Source: Neodiprion pinetum
Lineage: Eukaryota > Arthropoda > Insecta > Hymenoptera > Diprionidae
Direction of reading: 5' to 3'
DNA: 64,000 nt
NCBI RefSeq assembly: GCF_021155775.2
Contig: NC_060234.1
Location: 18,314,526-18,378,525 of the forward strand
Both the position numbers and the translations under genes were made by a program. Within the stretch, counting starts at the first letter, position 1; the number at the start of each line of letters is the position of its first letter. Below the pieces are notes generated by a model. That model searched no databases. It worked only from the letters and a program-made list of their open reading frames with translations, and had not been told where the DNA came from. Shown here in pieces: positions 36,890 to 49,685 of this stretch.

Positions 36890-37785
36890 CAAAAGATTTT
36901 AGAGCAACCGAACGATTTTGTAAGATTTCACAAGATTATTTCATTTCCGTTAAAAATAATAATTGCAGAAATTATATGTTATTGAGTTTAACTGTTTTTG
37001 ATATAATTTAGCGTGGGTGACATCTAACAACTTTTTTCAACTGAAGTATTTGCTTCAACTTTGTTGTACGTGGAAAAGGTAAGATATGATAAAATTAGTT
37101 TTCCCCAAACTATATTTATGAAATGTGGAACGGGAAAAATTTTCACAAAACTTTCCCGCGTTTTCCCTCTGTGTCTATGCTTAGACACGGTCAAATTCAT
37201 TCGTTAAACATAATTTATGCTGTACCTGATAACACGAAATTCAAATCTAACAATTCTATTACAGAATCCGAACCTGTTTTCTTTCAATAGAATCAAATCA
37301 CATGAACACTCGTGAGGGATTTACAATACTTCAATATTTTCCGATAATAGTAGTCTCAATCAAGTGAACAAATTTACTAACTTCAAAGAATTGGTTCTAA
37401 AACTTCCCGTTATTCCCGTTGCGTTAATTACGGAAATATGAATTTTAAGACGAACGATTTATGTTAAGACAAAAAACTCAGAGACATCGATCCCATTCAA
37501 TTCAAAATGTAGTCACTTTCACGATAAATCGAGCCAAACCAATAGACCAAATTTTGTCCGAATCGATCTATCCATTTCCGACTTATTTTTGCAGGCAAAA
37601 ACTCCGTTAATTTTGGAGATATGTAGTTATTCACAAGTCATATTTTACAATGCAATCTAATAGAAATCTATCGAAATACGCAACAAAATAATTGTGACGC
37701 AAACTCCCTTTGTCTTTGACATGAAACAATGTTTATAATATATGTACATATGTTACGTGGATGCACGGTTAGGTTATTTGTCAGC
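36890..37785. other. no gene seen
   Basis: AT-rich, with nothing recognisable. Confidence 0.55.
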
Positions 37786-37790
37786 CCTGG

Positions 37791-37868
37791 TATAGGCAAC
37801 TGAAGTTACACGTTCAATTTAGGTTTGCGTTAGCGTACAAATTGAACGTGTAACTTTGGTTGCCTATC
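37791..37868. repeat. short hairpin, 30-bp arms
   Basis: TATAGGCAAC...ACGTTCAATTT (37791-37820) pairs with AAATTGAACGT...GTTGCCTATC (37839-37868) around an 18-nt loop. Weaker pairing extends outward (CACGGT...ACCGTG). Probably a small MITE. Confidence 0.75.
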
Positions 37869-38266
37869 CCGGAGGCGACAGATACCGTGACCGTAGCTGT
37901 ACATACTGGCACTATGTCAAATTGCCAGACTAATGATTTGGAAATGCGATTACTTCTAACATTCAAAAGTGGGCGGATGTTTCTGATATAGTGTCACATT
38001 TCGCATTCAGTCAAATTTCTCAGTGTTTCTTTAACGTCGGTACAGGTATTATATCAGTCTTCGCACTGTTCAGGGAGTACGGGAAGAGATGAGAAATCAG
38101 GCACCGAGTGTCGATTGTACTTCATTTCGAAAGAGAGCTAGAATAAACGAATCTATCATCGCTTCTTTCAGCGATATTGACATATCCTAAATCTTTGCGA
38201 GAAGCAATACACGATATACTCCAAATTTCAATCAAACGATTTTGGGACAAACTTAATTTCTACTAA

Positions 38267-38591
38267 GGGGCCATTCAAATATTACGTCACGCTGTTTTTG
38301 GCCGTTTTGAACACCGCTCTCGCCCTTTCCGGCCGCACCTTTTTTACCCTCATCTTGACGTGATGTGATCTATTTCAGTCTAGCACCACCCTCTCTCGTT
38401 CGGCAGCCAAAAAATTTGTGAATAATATGACGGATAATATTAATTGTCCGATTGAAAAACAAGCAAATATGCATAAAAACAATCGTGGCGTGATGCTACG
38501 AGTGTATCCCCCTTGCCCCTTGTCAAAGGTCATCACAGTGAAGCTAACCTCCTCTCCCTCTTAGAGCCTGACGTGATGTTTGAATGGCCCC
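38267..38591. mobile_element. GGGGCCATTCAAA MITE, 325 bp
   Basis: Terminal inverted repeats GGGGCCATTCAAATATTACG and its partner ending TGAATGGCCCC. The inner parts carry ACGTCACGC/CTGACGTGA. This end sequence resembles a MITE type I recall as widespread in insects; the superfamily is unresolved. No coding and no clear target duplication. Confidence 0.7.
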
Positions 38592-39279
38592 AATGGGATG
38601 TACTAAAATACAATTAGCGTTGCGATAATAATTACAAGGTGAATCATTGTTCAGTAATTTCTTATCTGCGATACAAATTTCAAATTTGAAGCATCATAAT
38701 ATACGCCATACATACCATAGTAAAGCAAAAAGTAAATGCCACTGTGTTGGTCACTTAAATTATTACTGCTCCTGTCACTACTACATTGTGTCTGTAAACG
38801 CCGTTTCAGAAACAAATTGAATTACGGCCGTTTAATACTTACGAACTTTGGTATCTATTTATTTTCGACGTGTAACACAGGGTAGAATTCCAGAATAATG
38901 AAAATTCTGTTTACTGTATCGTTATGTTTCATTTTGTATGGCATTTCGCTACGCATTCGTAAAGCAGAGATGAGGTGTATTGCATTTTATTAGTTTTTAG
39001 CAGTGTTTTCGTAATTCCGAAACAGGCGCCTGTCGCTGTCGCTTTGTCGACGTCGCAGTATGTTTGGTTGCCTATAGTCCAGTTTCTATAGAGATTCGTG
39101 ACAACGGTATCGTTCATATTACGCACAGCTGAATTCATCGAGTTCTGCCAAATCCGTTTAGAAACTATAGCAGGTTGTATCGTTGAAACGTCGCACGGAC
39201 AATTCAACATGAAGTAAATGCGCCTGCATCATGCAAGTCAGGATATGTACAGTAATGTTCATCAATGCCTTGATCTTCC

Positions 39280-39441
39280 GGCTAACTTGTTTTCGGTCCG
39301 AAACAAAATCCGAGTTCGATTTTACGCGAATTATGTGACAATGCATCTCATTTTCTCATGTTAGCTGCATCATCAGTCATTGTCGCGTAATTCGTGTAGA
39401 ATCGAACTCGCATTTTCTTACATACCGAAAACAAGTTAGCC
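39280..39441. mobile_element. 162-bp palindromic MITE-like hairpin
   Basis: Arms 39280-39343 and 39378-39441 are 64 bp each around a 34-bp loop, starting GGCTAACTTGTTTTCGGT and ending ACCGAAAACAAGTTAGCC. Only a few mismatches and one or two compensating gaps interrupt the pairing. Confidence 0.8.
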
Positions 39442-39449
39442 TTTAAACT

Positions 39450-42400
39450 CAACGAATGAATTTGCTATTAATGAGAATACTTTTTTTTTCACAGCAACTA
39501 TGATTTTTTTCCGTAACGAATGAGTAACTCGTACATTTATAATTGAAGTAATAATGTACACACACCAGACACGTACGTATAATACGCAACGGAATATAAC
39601 GCACGTGTGTGGTAAACTGTAAGTTGTTCACTGTAATTCTTTGAGGCGTGGTGAACCGATTTACGCCGATATAAATAAAACGCAAGTTTCTTGAATTTGA
39701 ACGGCGGTTCGTTTATCAATTAGTATCCACGCGTACATTTTCAGTAAGAAATATATATGTATAAGATTTTACAAAAATCGTTTGAACCGTGTGTAATCAT
39801 CTGAACTGTGACGTAGCCAAGATCTCAGAATTAAAAGGAAAATCATAAAAACCGTTTTATCTCTGATTATGAGCATGAAGCAAGACTGCACTGAACTAAC
39901 AGCTCAGGTTATTGATGGATCACACGCTGAAGGTCTAGGGTCGAAGGGCGAAGCTCAACGACTAACGATAAGAAATGCGGGGGTGAGTAATCACGTACCT
40001 GTTTAGGTATAGCTTTCGGGAGTACATGTGCTTGCTTGCCCTCTTTTTTGTCACTGGGTCAACGGATACCTATATATGTAACTCTGTTTTGCTGGCGTCG
40101 GCAAGACCTGCATTTAATCACTCAACTTGTCATATCCGGGCCACAGCTCAGGAGCGAATAAGCTGGCAGTGCAGTGCGAATTATCATAGGTACTCCAACT
40201 ATTTTTGCTGCTGCTAGACTGGTTGAAACTGTGTCACAGTGGACCGCATGTTTGATTGACCATTTGCGGATGAGAGTATAAGGTATGGAAAAGTCTAGCA
40301 GCGGTCAAAACAGCTTTGAAATTATTTATTTCACGTCATTCAAACCCTTGGATAATATAAGTTAAAGCTGTATGTGAAATTTTGAACTAATTTGTCACGA
40401 AACAGTTGCTCGTCGCAAAAAGTAAATGTGTTGCAGTTATTTATATATATTCACTGAAGAACAACCCATTCCGAAAAATTTTACGAACAATTGAAGACGG
40501 AATCACTAATGAATTTTTCCAAAGGTGAGTTTTTACTTACTTGGGGATAGGTTTTTGCCTTGTTTTTACTTGCCAATAACGTGACTCATATTTAAAACAA
40601 ATTGATTTCCATTTGCTGTTATGTGATAATCCTTTCCATTATATAGAAATGAATGGTTCGTAGTTACACTGCAGGTTTGAGATGAGTAAACTTATTCCCG
40701 TGTAAAGAATAAAGACAGCTGTGTACATCAAAGGCTATCTCACAGCTTGAATATCAAACATTCTCATTTCTCAGAATTACACGTTGAAAATTACCCAGCT
40801 GTGTGGACCAACTTGGGGGTCAAAGAATTCTAGTTCTTGTGTGCCCCGAGGAAAGAGAAACGGAATTTAAAAAATGTGAGAATCTGAGGTGTATGATTCT
40901 CCGAAAGTTATTATTTTGCATATTGTTAGATCTGGGGAGTTGGTTATTGTTAGTATCTGGAAGTAAGTACTTGCAAGCCCCGATATTTATTTTACGCCTG
41001 AGTTTCAAGTTTTTGAAGGAATCGACATATATGTATTTTCAAGATTGACTAAAATGGTTTCATCAAAACAACTTCTATATAACTAGAATGAGAGCCCGCG
41101 GGTATCGAGAGGGGTGTCAAAATGGTCTTTCCAAATGCTCGTATTTGTGCAAATGGCCTCCAGGTGTCCTCATGAACGTTCGACAAATATGCACCCACTC
41201 CCACCCCCCCGAGAGTGCCGCGTTTAGTTGCACGAGACAATTGTGTGTTCTTCGCTTCGCGCTTATAAAAAGTACGAAACTTGAACGTTCCAGCTAAGCA
41301 TTAAAATGCATAGTTATTGTACTGTATTTACACCAATTATACATATTGCCATATTTATCTATAATTCAAGGTGTCACTCTTGAAATTCCAATAAAACACG
41401 GGATGAGATTATGATTTTTTTATTTTTCAATTCGATATCAAGCGAGTAATGGAAGACGTATGATTTTGTTGCCAAATATTGCTTTTTATTTATTATCAGA
41501 TTTCTGATTACTTAGGCAAATAAGATTAAGTCTTTTTTAAGATTAAACTTTTATCGGACTGACTAACATTAATGTCTCCTATTTGACATATGGGGTACTT
41601 AAGGCTACCACTTCCCGAATTATGGGGTAATGGGAGTGAATGACCTTTGTACTTTTTTTAATTTTTTAATCCAAAGATTATTTAGCTTAATGATTTTACA
41701 GTGATTTGTTGGTCGCCAGATAAGTAAGGCTTACGTTCGTATGTAATAATTAAATAAATTATATAAAATATGGTATTACGAGTATTAACAACTTTCCTAT
41801 CTTTTTTTCTTATTCATATGGTACTGTTATTTTAGTCCCGTTTATGTACCAATGTGACTCTATTCTTTCATCACATTTAAGCTCGACAAAACTAGAAGTT
41901 TATTCGCACTATGTTTCTAACGTACAACAAATTCTCTAACTTTACTCGGCATTTATGCATTATCTGGTTACATAATTGAGTCTTGAAAATAAATATGGTA
42001 TGATAAAACCTTATGAAATAATAAACGTCATCCATTTCGCGTCTGTAGATAAAATATTGGACACTTGTCGCGAATTGAAGTGCATAATGTGTGTCTTCGG
42101 AAATATTTTGTTGCTATTTATAGGAAGAGTTTGATTCTACTAAATTATACGTGAATAATAAATAACCGGTGAAATTGGATAGTATCGTGAATCAAACGAC
42201 GTGCGAGGGTCAGAACAATTTTATCTTCCCACTGATTCAATCAAATGATACGTCGCCTTTTAGCCAATATATTCAGCTTAGACCAGCTTTTCATCAATAA
42301 ATTAAAAATCAATCCTCACCTTTCCATCAGTTCAAATATATCCCATCTGCAAAGATTGATATACTTGTAAGATCATGCGATTTTAAATGTAAGTCGGGAC

Positions 42401-42565
42401 ATTCGGGGTGTAATCGACCTGACAAAGCGGCGACCTTCTCAAAATCAGTTCAAGCTTTCTGTAATGTTCTTATCAATTGATAAGACGATGTGTGTTTTTT
42501 TTTTGGAGATGTTGGATGAATTCAAAGAAGTTGAAACGTTGGTATCTGATAGAAAATATGAAATA
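39450..42565. other. no gene seen
   Basis: AT-rich, with short frames only. Nothing recognisable up to the transposon boundary. Confidence 0.55.
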
Positions 42566-42570
42566 ACCGT

Positions 42571-42590
42571 AAGGGGAACTTGCGGTCTAG
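42571..42590 (+). repeat. left terminal inverted repeat of the Mutator-like element
   Basis: AAGGGGAACTTGCGGTCTAG matches the reverse complement of 56154-56173 at 19 of 20 positions. Confidence 0.8.
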
Positions 42591-42867
42591 ATTTTTCAAA
42601 AAATCGATTTTTTTTCTTCTAATATTTCGAAAGTATGGTATCTTAAGAATATACTGTGAAATTTAGGTAATGATATTCACAGTATTTCAAGTTTTACTTA
42701 GAATAGTTCTATTGTTCGTAGAAAAGTAGCTGCTACCTGAGTTGTCTACCTGAGTTGTAGTGAAAATATTTTAGTCCTGAGAGTTAAATCGGTTAGTATA
42801 ACTCGGTCCACAGGCGGAATAACATCGAGTAAAATTATTATTGTTAAACAAATATATTTAAAAAAAA

Positions 42868-44482
42868 ATGGATCGTAAACAAGGTAGCGGTACTAGTAGA
42901 AGACCAAGCTACAAAGCAAAAAAAAGATCGTTCAAAGGTAACAGATATACAAGTGAAAATGCAACAGAATACACTAGTACCTCTGCAAATAAACTAAAAA
43001 GTAGTGATGAATTAGAATTAAATGTCGAACCTAGTATGAGTTATTGTATTATTCAATTCACAGCGGTTTTTTATACGTTGCAACAGTTATTAAAATGTAA
43101 AGAATGTAATGGTTACGTGAGTTTTAGTAAAAATGGGCAACGTGGATTAGGATTCAAGCTTTCAGTAAAGTGTAAGTGTAAAGAGACTTTAATTCCATCT
43201 TCTCCTTTTATTGATAAGGCGTTTGAAATCAACCGCCGGCTTGTGTTTGCAATGAGAATGCTTGGAGTTGGAGTACAAGGCATAAATAACTTTTGCGGAT
43301 TCATGGATCTAGGACGGGGTCTTTGTAATAGTACTTATTACAGTATTATAAATAATATAAAAATTGCAGCAGAGGCTGTTGCAAAGATTGTATTTAAAAA
43401 GGCGGTAGAAGAAGAAATGCGGCTCAACGAAGAACGAGGAAATTCGGCAAATGAAGTGTGGATAACTGGTGATGGGTAATGGGCGAAACGTGGTTTTTCT
43501 TCTCTTCTTGGTATCGTGTCAGTAATAGGAAAGTACAGCAACAAAATTTTGGACGTTGTTGTGAAAAGCCGCATTTGCCAAGGATGTGCAAGCTGGACCG
43601 GGAAAACGGACACAGATGAATATACAGTGTGGTATGAGGAGCATAAAGACCACTGTGATGCTAGCCATGAAGGTAGTTCTGGTAAAATGGAGGTCGACGC
43701 AATAATAGAAATATTCAAAAGGTCTGAAGAATTATATGGTGTTAAATATGCTCATTATATTGGTGATGGCGATACCGAAACGTTTAAATCTTTGTTAGAT
43801 GTACAACCCTACGGTGACGATTTAATTGTTCAGAAAAATGAATGTGTCTTGCATGTCAAAAAACGTTTATATAAACGTGGACTTGAGGCTAAAAAAAAAT
43901 ATGAACAAATGAAAAAGGCAAAATTAGAATTATTAAAAACAAATGTTAAAGAAGAGAAAACAAAAAGAAAATCATCTGTAGAAAATGACAGTATAAAAAC
44001 CAAAAAATCAACAAATATATTGTCGCAAGAGCTTTCAATATTTTATGGCTTAGCAATCCGTCGATACCCAGATTCAGTAGAAGAAATGAAAAGAGAAATA
44101 TTGGCGGGATATTATCATAAAATTTCAACTGATGAAAAACCGCAACACTCATATTGTCCGATAGGTCCTGAATCTTGGTGTAAATGGCGTAAAAGTGAAG
44201 CTGAAGGTACTTTGGACACCTTTCAACATCCACCATCTCTAGATGATGATGCTCAAGCAATATTGAAGCCGGTTTACGAGGGCTTAACTGAGGATAACTT
44301 ATTAGAAAGATGTCTTGGCAGTAACACTTAAAACAATAATGAAAACTTCAATGCTTGTGTATGGGATCTTGCGCCGAAGCATTTATTTTCTGGAAAAAAA
44401 AATCATCGACTTCGCTACATGTTGTGCTGCTTGCGCATTCAATGAAGGCTTTCAATCTTTATTGAAAATAATGGACGTAATG
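42868..44482 (+). pseudogene. Mutator-like DDE transposase, 5' portion
   Basis: The ATG at 42868 opens a frame starting MDRKQGSGTSRRPSYKAKKR, with a basic N-terminus. Then come zinc-binding-type cysteines (LKCKECNGYVSF and VKCKCKETL) and the catalytic core. The first Asp is in VWITGDG, the second in HYIGDGDTETF, and the acidic Glu in a NNNENFNACVWD block. These match the Mutator-like transposase domain common in insect genomes. An in-frame TAA interrupts the DG-x-W motif at 43477-43479, a second TAA lies at 44329-44331, and a one-base shift occurs in the A-run near 44394-44401. After it the frame resumes with AACAFNEGFQSLLKIMDVM and stops at the insertion. The missing C-terminus is at 54949-55230. 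Confidence 0.85.
44477..44482. repeat. 6-bp target duplication GTAATG, left copy
   Basis: GTAATG is repeated at 54943-54948. Left flank ...ATGGAC-GTAATG, right flank GTAATG-GGTATT. With one copy removed the transposase frame continues in register (MDVM then GIKIG). Confidence 0.9.
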
Positions 44483-44547
44483 AGTAGTGTATATGTATAC
44501 GCCGGTTCTGGGACATAAAATGGCGGCGCTCCCCCCTGGCTCCCCCC
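44483..44547 (+). repeat. left terminal inverted repeat of the 10.46-kb element
   Basis: AGTAGT, a variable ~16-bp part, GGTTCTGGGAC, then AATGGCGGCGCTCCCCC and a C-rich tail. It matches the reverse complement of 54879-54942 with small gaps. Confidence 0.75.
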
Positions 44548-44629
44548 TCGTACCACGGCCCACACACACACCCACACAATAGTAAATAAATATGAAAATA
44601 AATAAATTAATTAATTACTACAAAATAAA

Positions 44630-44934
44630 AATGAATTAAATAAAATGAATAAAATAAATGAAATAAATGAAATAAATGAAATAAATAAAATGAATAAAAT
44701 AAATAAAATAAATAAAATAAATAGAATAAATAGAATAAATAAAATAAATGAAATAAACAGAATAAATAGAATAAATAAAATAAATAAAATGAATAAAATA
44801 AGTAAAATAAATAAAATGAATAGAATTAATAAAATAAATAAAATGAATAAAATAAATGAAATGAATAAAATTAATAAAATTGATAGAATAAATAAAATAG
44901 ATGAAATGAATGAAATAAATAAAATAAATAAATA
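44630..44934. repeat. ATAAA/ATGAA simple-repeat block
   Basis: About 300 bp of 5-bp units (AATAA, AATGA, AATAG) in mixed order. It gives long artefactual open frames on both strands. Confidence 0.9.
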
Positions 44935-45251
<317 letters not shown>

Positions 45252-45546
45252 GGAATACAGAAAAGTAAAAACTCGTCGAAGTCTTCGGGTTTTCGAATGA
45301 GCATCTTTTTTTTCACAGCCACTTTGTCAAACACCTGGTCTCCACAAGGGATTTTTCAAAATGCTGGAGAAGTTTCAAACCGCTACTCGAACTTGTATGA
45401 AAGGAGACACGCTTACCCTTCACCGAGCAAAAACCAACCAGCCAATCGTTCATGGGGTGTACACCACGTGACGTGCAGGCAAAAATGTTACGCGGGAACA
45501 GCATAAGCTGGGAACATTTGCCCAAGAGCTCGCTACACGCTTTTTT

Positions 45547-45610
45547 GATAACCGATTTTTTCCCCATCACATGCCCCCACGCTGATAAGGATTGGGGTGT
45601 GCAGGCTCAG
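45547..45610. repeat. arm module, copy 1 (left arm)
   Basis: ACCGATTTTTTCCCCATCAC followed by ATGCCCCCACGCTGATAAGG and GGGGTGTGCAGG. The module recurs at 45715-45768 and in mirror positions in the right arm. Confidence 0.7.
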
Positions 45611-45714
45611 ACTTGTTTTGCCATAAAATTTTTTATTCTTTGATGGCGGCGGTGGTCCACCACTGCAGCCCTCCACCCAGTCACCACGGCGCGCTGCCCA
45701 CTACCTGCTTTTTC

Positions 45715-45768
45715 GTTGACCGATTTTTTCCCCATCACATGACCCAACGGTGGTTAGGGGTGTGCAGG
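45715..45768. repeat. arm module, copy 2 (left arm)
   Basis: GACCGATTTTTTCCCCATCA then CATGACCCAACGGTGGTTAG and GGGTGTGCAGG. Similar to 45547-45610. Confidence 0.7.
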
Positions 45769-47372
45769 TTTTTGATTTTTGCTTAGCCACATGAACAGCC
45801 ATATTGATCAATTTCACAACCTCTCCCCACTCGCAATCCTGAATCGGTAAACACACCGGCTTGCAACCCGATGCATGCACATTTTTTACACGGAAACTGT
45901 GAATCGTCCAAGAATTACAATAAAATATTCAATTATACGAAACATCTCCACATTCTCTTCCCTTATGCATACAGGTGTAACATGTCATCATCAATAATAA
46001 TAATAACAATAACAATAACAACGACAACAACAACAGCAATAATTAAATCTCCGTACATGCATAGATAACGATCTGGCAAAAATACCGAGTCAATCAAACG
46101 ATACCAGACGAGCACAAGATCAAAATCAAGACGTGGAAATGCAAACAATAAACGGTATTACGAATAGCACAAACGTTTTAGTAAATCAAAATACCATTAA
46201 AAATTTCTCAGAAGAATCCCCAAACAAAAAGATCACGACACAACATCGAACCAAATTTTACCAACGTTATGTAACCAAGATAAACGACGCTATACTTAAA
46301 AAAATTCACAGCTAAACCTGAAAATAATCTATAACTAACTTACAAGTTATTTGGAGAGGAAATGAGTTTTAATTCATAGATACAATCAAATATGATGTAT
46401 AACGGGTCGATATATAACCCTTTGTTTTTATTTTAAAACATTTAAAAATAGAGGCATTGGGGGAGATGTTTAGTAATTCGGGTGGTAAACCACCCACAAT
46501 GCCTCCGGCGCGTGTCACGCCGGGTGATCCCAATCCTCGAAGGGGCAGCGTTGCCCCTACCACCCATCGATCAGCCATCCGATGCCGAAGAAGTCTATGA
46601 AATCGTCACCCTGCCACCGGCAGCCGTCAGCTAGCCCTCGAAAATATGCAATTTCGCTTCGAATTTCCGCCCCACCTTGGCGGCGTTTCTTAAAATCCTT
46701 TATACTGACCCACCCTAGGGACTCTAGAGTCCTCAGCAGATACTGTAAACAAGGATAAACAACCAAATTTGAATTAAAGTGCTACACAAACACTTTGAAT
46801 AAAAAGAGCGAAAACCATGTGCCGCAGAACACTATCACGAACAATGAACAATAAATCAAAATGAAGAATTCCCAAAACTTGCATACTTTTTCTTTGCACA
46901 TATAAACACAAATATTTAAACGATTCAAAAACTCTTGAACGCGTTACGATAAAAACGTTTATAATGAGCAAGATGATGAAACTTGGTACTTACAGAAATC
47001 TTCTCTAATTCGAGAACCATTTTTTTTCCTTTCTAACTATGTACTTTTATAACTCGTCAACTCAGTGAAGTTTGAAAAATAGATACAATTTTTCACGCAG
47101 CGACGCGATCTCAAATTCTTTGCCTCGGCTTTACGGACACTTTCTGTACGCGGAGATAGTCCTCCTTGCCTATATCATCCATAGCTCTAACCCGACCTAA
47201 CCCAGTGGAGTAAAAGCTAACCTGACCTAAGACGGTAGGACTTGACCTAACGTAACCTAACTTGACCCAAGACACTACAACCCAACCTAATATAACCTAT
47301 CCTAATCCAAGACTGTACAACGTAGCCAACCTAATATAACTTAATCTTTTGCAGGTTTCCCGGTAACATGAA

Positions 47373-47632
47373 AAGACTTCCGTTTGCTCTGTAGACGGGG
47401 AAGCTCTTGGTAACATTCGCTCATTTCACTTGTTCTGACGTCTACTGGTTCTCATTTTGTTACACGTACTACTTATCATGCAATATAGGTAATGTGACCG
47501 GGCTTATTCATGTTTGAAAATACAAATTCAGTAGATTCTAGCGGAGCTGTCGAGAGTGCGGTATGCATCACAACATTTTCCAATTCGCATTGTTGTAGTA
47601 CGATGACATTATGTAAAGCAATAATTTGATTT
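47373..47632. other. spacer at the palindrome centre
   Basis: About 260 bp of unique sequence between the arms. It keeps an extruded cruciform from being perfect and probably allowed this palindrome to be maintained and cloned. No open frame of note. Confidence 0.8.
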
Positions 47633-49234
47633 CATGTTACGGGGAAACCTGCAAAAGATTAAGTTATATTAGGTTGGCTACGTTGTACAGTCTTGGATTA
47701 GGATAGGTTATATTAGGTTGGGTTGTAGTGTCTTGGGTCAAGTTAGGTTACGTTAGGTCAAGTCCTACCGTCTTAGGTCAGGTTAGCTTTTACTCCACTG
47801 GGTTAGGTCGGGTTAGAGCTATGGATGATATAGGCAAGGAGGACTATCTCCGCGTACAGAAAGTGTCCGTAAAGCCGAGGCAAAGAATTTGAGATCGCGT
47901 CGCTGCGTGAAAAATTGTATCTATTTTTCAAACTTCACTGAGTTGACGAGTTATAAAAGTACATAGTTAGAAAGGAAAAAAAATGGTTCTCGAATTAGAG
48001 AAGATTTCTGTAAGTACCAAGTTTCATCATCTTGCTCATTATAAACGTTTTTATCGTAACGCGTTCAAGAGTTTTTGAATCGTTTAAATATTTGTGTTTA
48101 TATGTGCAAAGAAAAAGTATGCAAGTTTTGGGAATTCTTCATTTTGATTTATTGTTCATTGTTCGTGATAGTGTTCTGCGGCACATGGTTTTCGCTCTTT
48201 TTATTCAAAGTGTTTGTGTAGCACTTTAATTCAAATTTGGTTGTTTATCCTTGTTTACAGTATCTGCTGAGGACTCTAGAGTCCCTAGGGTGGGTCAGTA
48301 TAAAGGATTTTAAGAAACGCCGCCAAGGTGGGGCGGAAATTCGAAGCGAAATTGCATATTTTCGAGGGCTAGCTGACGGCTGCCGGTGGCAGGGTGACGA
48401 TTTCATAGACTTCTTCGGCATCGGATGGCTGATCGATGGGTGGTAGGGGCAACGCTGCCCCTTCGAGGATTGGGATCACCCGGCGTGACACGCGCCGGAG
48501 GCATTGTGGGTGGTTTACCACCCGAATTACTAAACATCTCCCCCAATGCCTCTATTTTTAAATGTTTTAAAATAAAAACAAAGGGTTATATATCGACCCG
48601 TTATACATCATATTTGATTGTATCTATGAATTAAAACTCATTTCCTCTCCAAATAACTTGTAAGTTAGTTATAGATTATTTTCAGGTTTAGCTGTGAATT
48701 TTTTTAAGTATAGCGTCGTTTATCTTGGTTACATAACGTTGGTAAAATTTGGTTCGATGTTGTGTCGTGATCTTTTTGTTTGGGGATTCTTCTGAGAAAT
48801 TTTTAATGGTATTTTGATTTACTAAAACGTTTGTGCTATTCGTAATACCGTTTATTGTTTGCATTTCCACGTCTTGATTTTGATCTTGTGCTCGTCTGGT
48901 ATCGTTTGATTGACTCGGTATTTTTGCCAGATCGTTATCTATGCATGTACGGAGATTTAATTATTGCTGTTGTTGTTGTCGTTGTTATTGTTATTGTTAT
49001 TATTATTATTGATGATGACATGTTACACCTGTATGCATAAGGGAAGAGAATGTGAAGATGTTTCGTATAATTGAATATTTTATTGTAATTCTTGGACGAT
49101 TCACAGTTTCCGTGTAAAAAATGTGCATGCATCGGGTTGCAAGCCGGTGTGTTTACCGATTCAGGATTGCGAGTGGGGAGAGGTTGTGAAATTGATCAAT
49201 ATGGCTGTTCATGTGGCTAAGCAAAAATCAAAAA

Positions 49235-49288
49235 CCTGCACACCCCTAACCACCGTTGGGTCATGTGATGGGGAAAAAATCGGTCAAC
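49235..49288. repeat. arm module, copy 3 (right arm)
   Basis: Mirror of 45715-45768: CCTGCACACCCCTAACCACC, ATGTGATGGGGAAAAAATCGG. Confidence 0.7.
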
Positions 49289-49392
49289 GAAAAAGCAGGT
49301 AGCGGGCAGCGCGCAGTGGTGACTGGGTGGAGGGCTGCAGTGGTGGACCACCGCAGCCATCAAAGAATAAAAAATTTTATGACAAAACAAGT

Positions 49393-49456
49393 CTGAGCCT
49401 GCACACCCCAATCCTTATCAGCGTGGGGGCATGTGATGGGGAAAAATCGGACAACG
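49393..49456. repeat. arm module, copy 4 (right arm)
   Basis: Mirror of 45547-45610: CCTGCACACCCCAATCCTTA, CATGTGATGGGGAAAAATCGG. Confidence 0.7.
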
Positions 49457-49594
49457 AAAAGCAGGTGAGCTCTTGAGAAAATTTTCTCCTAGCTTATACT
49501 GCCCCCGCGTGACATGTTTGTCTGTATGTCACGTGGTGCATGCTCTACGAATGATTGGCTGGCTGGTTTTTGCTCGGTGGAGGGCGGGTGCGAC

Positions 49595-49685
49595 TCCTTT
49601 AGTATAAATTCGAACAGCGGTTTGAAACTTCTCTAGTAATTTTAAAAATCCTTCGTAGGAAAACAAGCGTTTCTGATAAAGTGAG
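49595..49685 (+). promoter_or_regulatory. outward promoter-like sequence with first-exon donor
   Basis: TATAAAT at about 49602 lies roughly 30 bp upstream of a possible start. A donor-like AAA|GTGAGT follows near 49680. A transcript from here would run toward the acidic reading frames, with the nested LTR inside its intron and an AATTTCAG acceptor near 51800. The left arm has the equivalent sequence, but with CATACAA in place of TATAAAT. Confidence 0.35.

Larger units (their letters stand above)
45300..47372 (-). repeat. left arm of the giant inverted repeat
   Basis: Every position x in the inner part mirrors 95003 minus x in the right arm (47633-49705). From about 45590 inward the arms are almost identical. 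Outward of that they fall to roughly 75-80% with gaps. The arm contains two 54-64-bp modules, a TTAGGT-like degenerate repeat (47186-47342), and short frames also present in the right arm. Those include a 23-residue frame MDDIGKEDYLRVQKVSVKPR... (47111-47182, minus strand) and a frame containing DFKKRRQGGAEIRSEIAYF (46557-46766). Reading outward, sequence past the promoter-like region ends in KMLIRKPEDFDEFLLFC before running into the GA tract. It resembles a truncated coding remnant. Confidence 0.85.
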
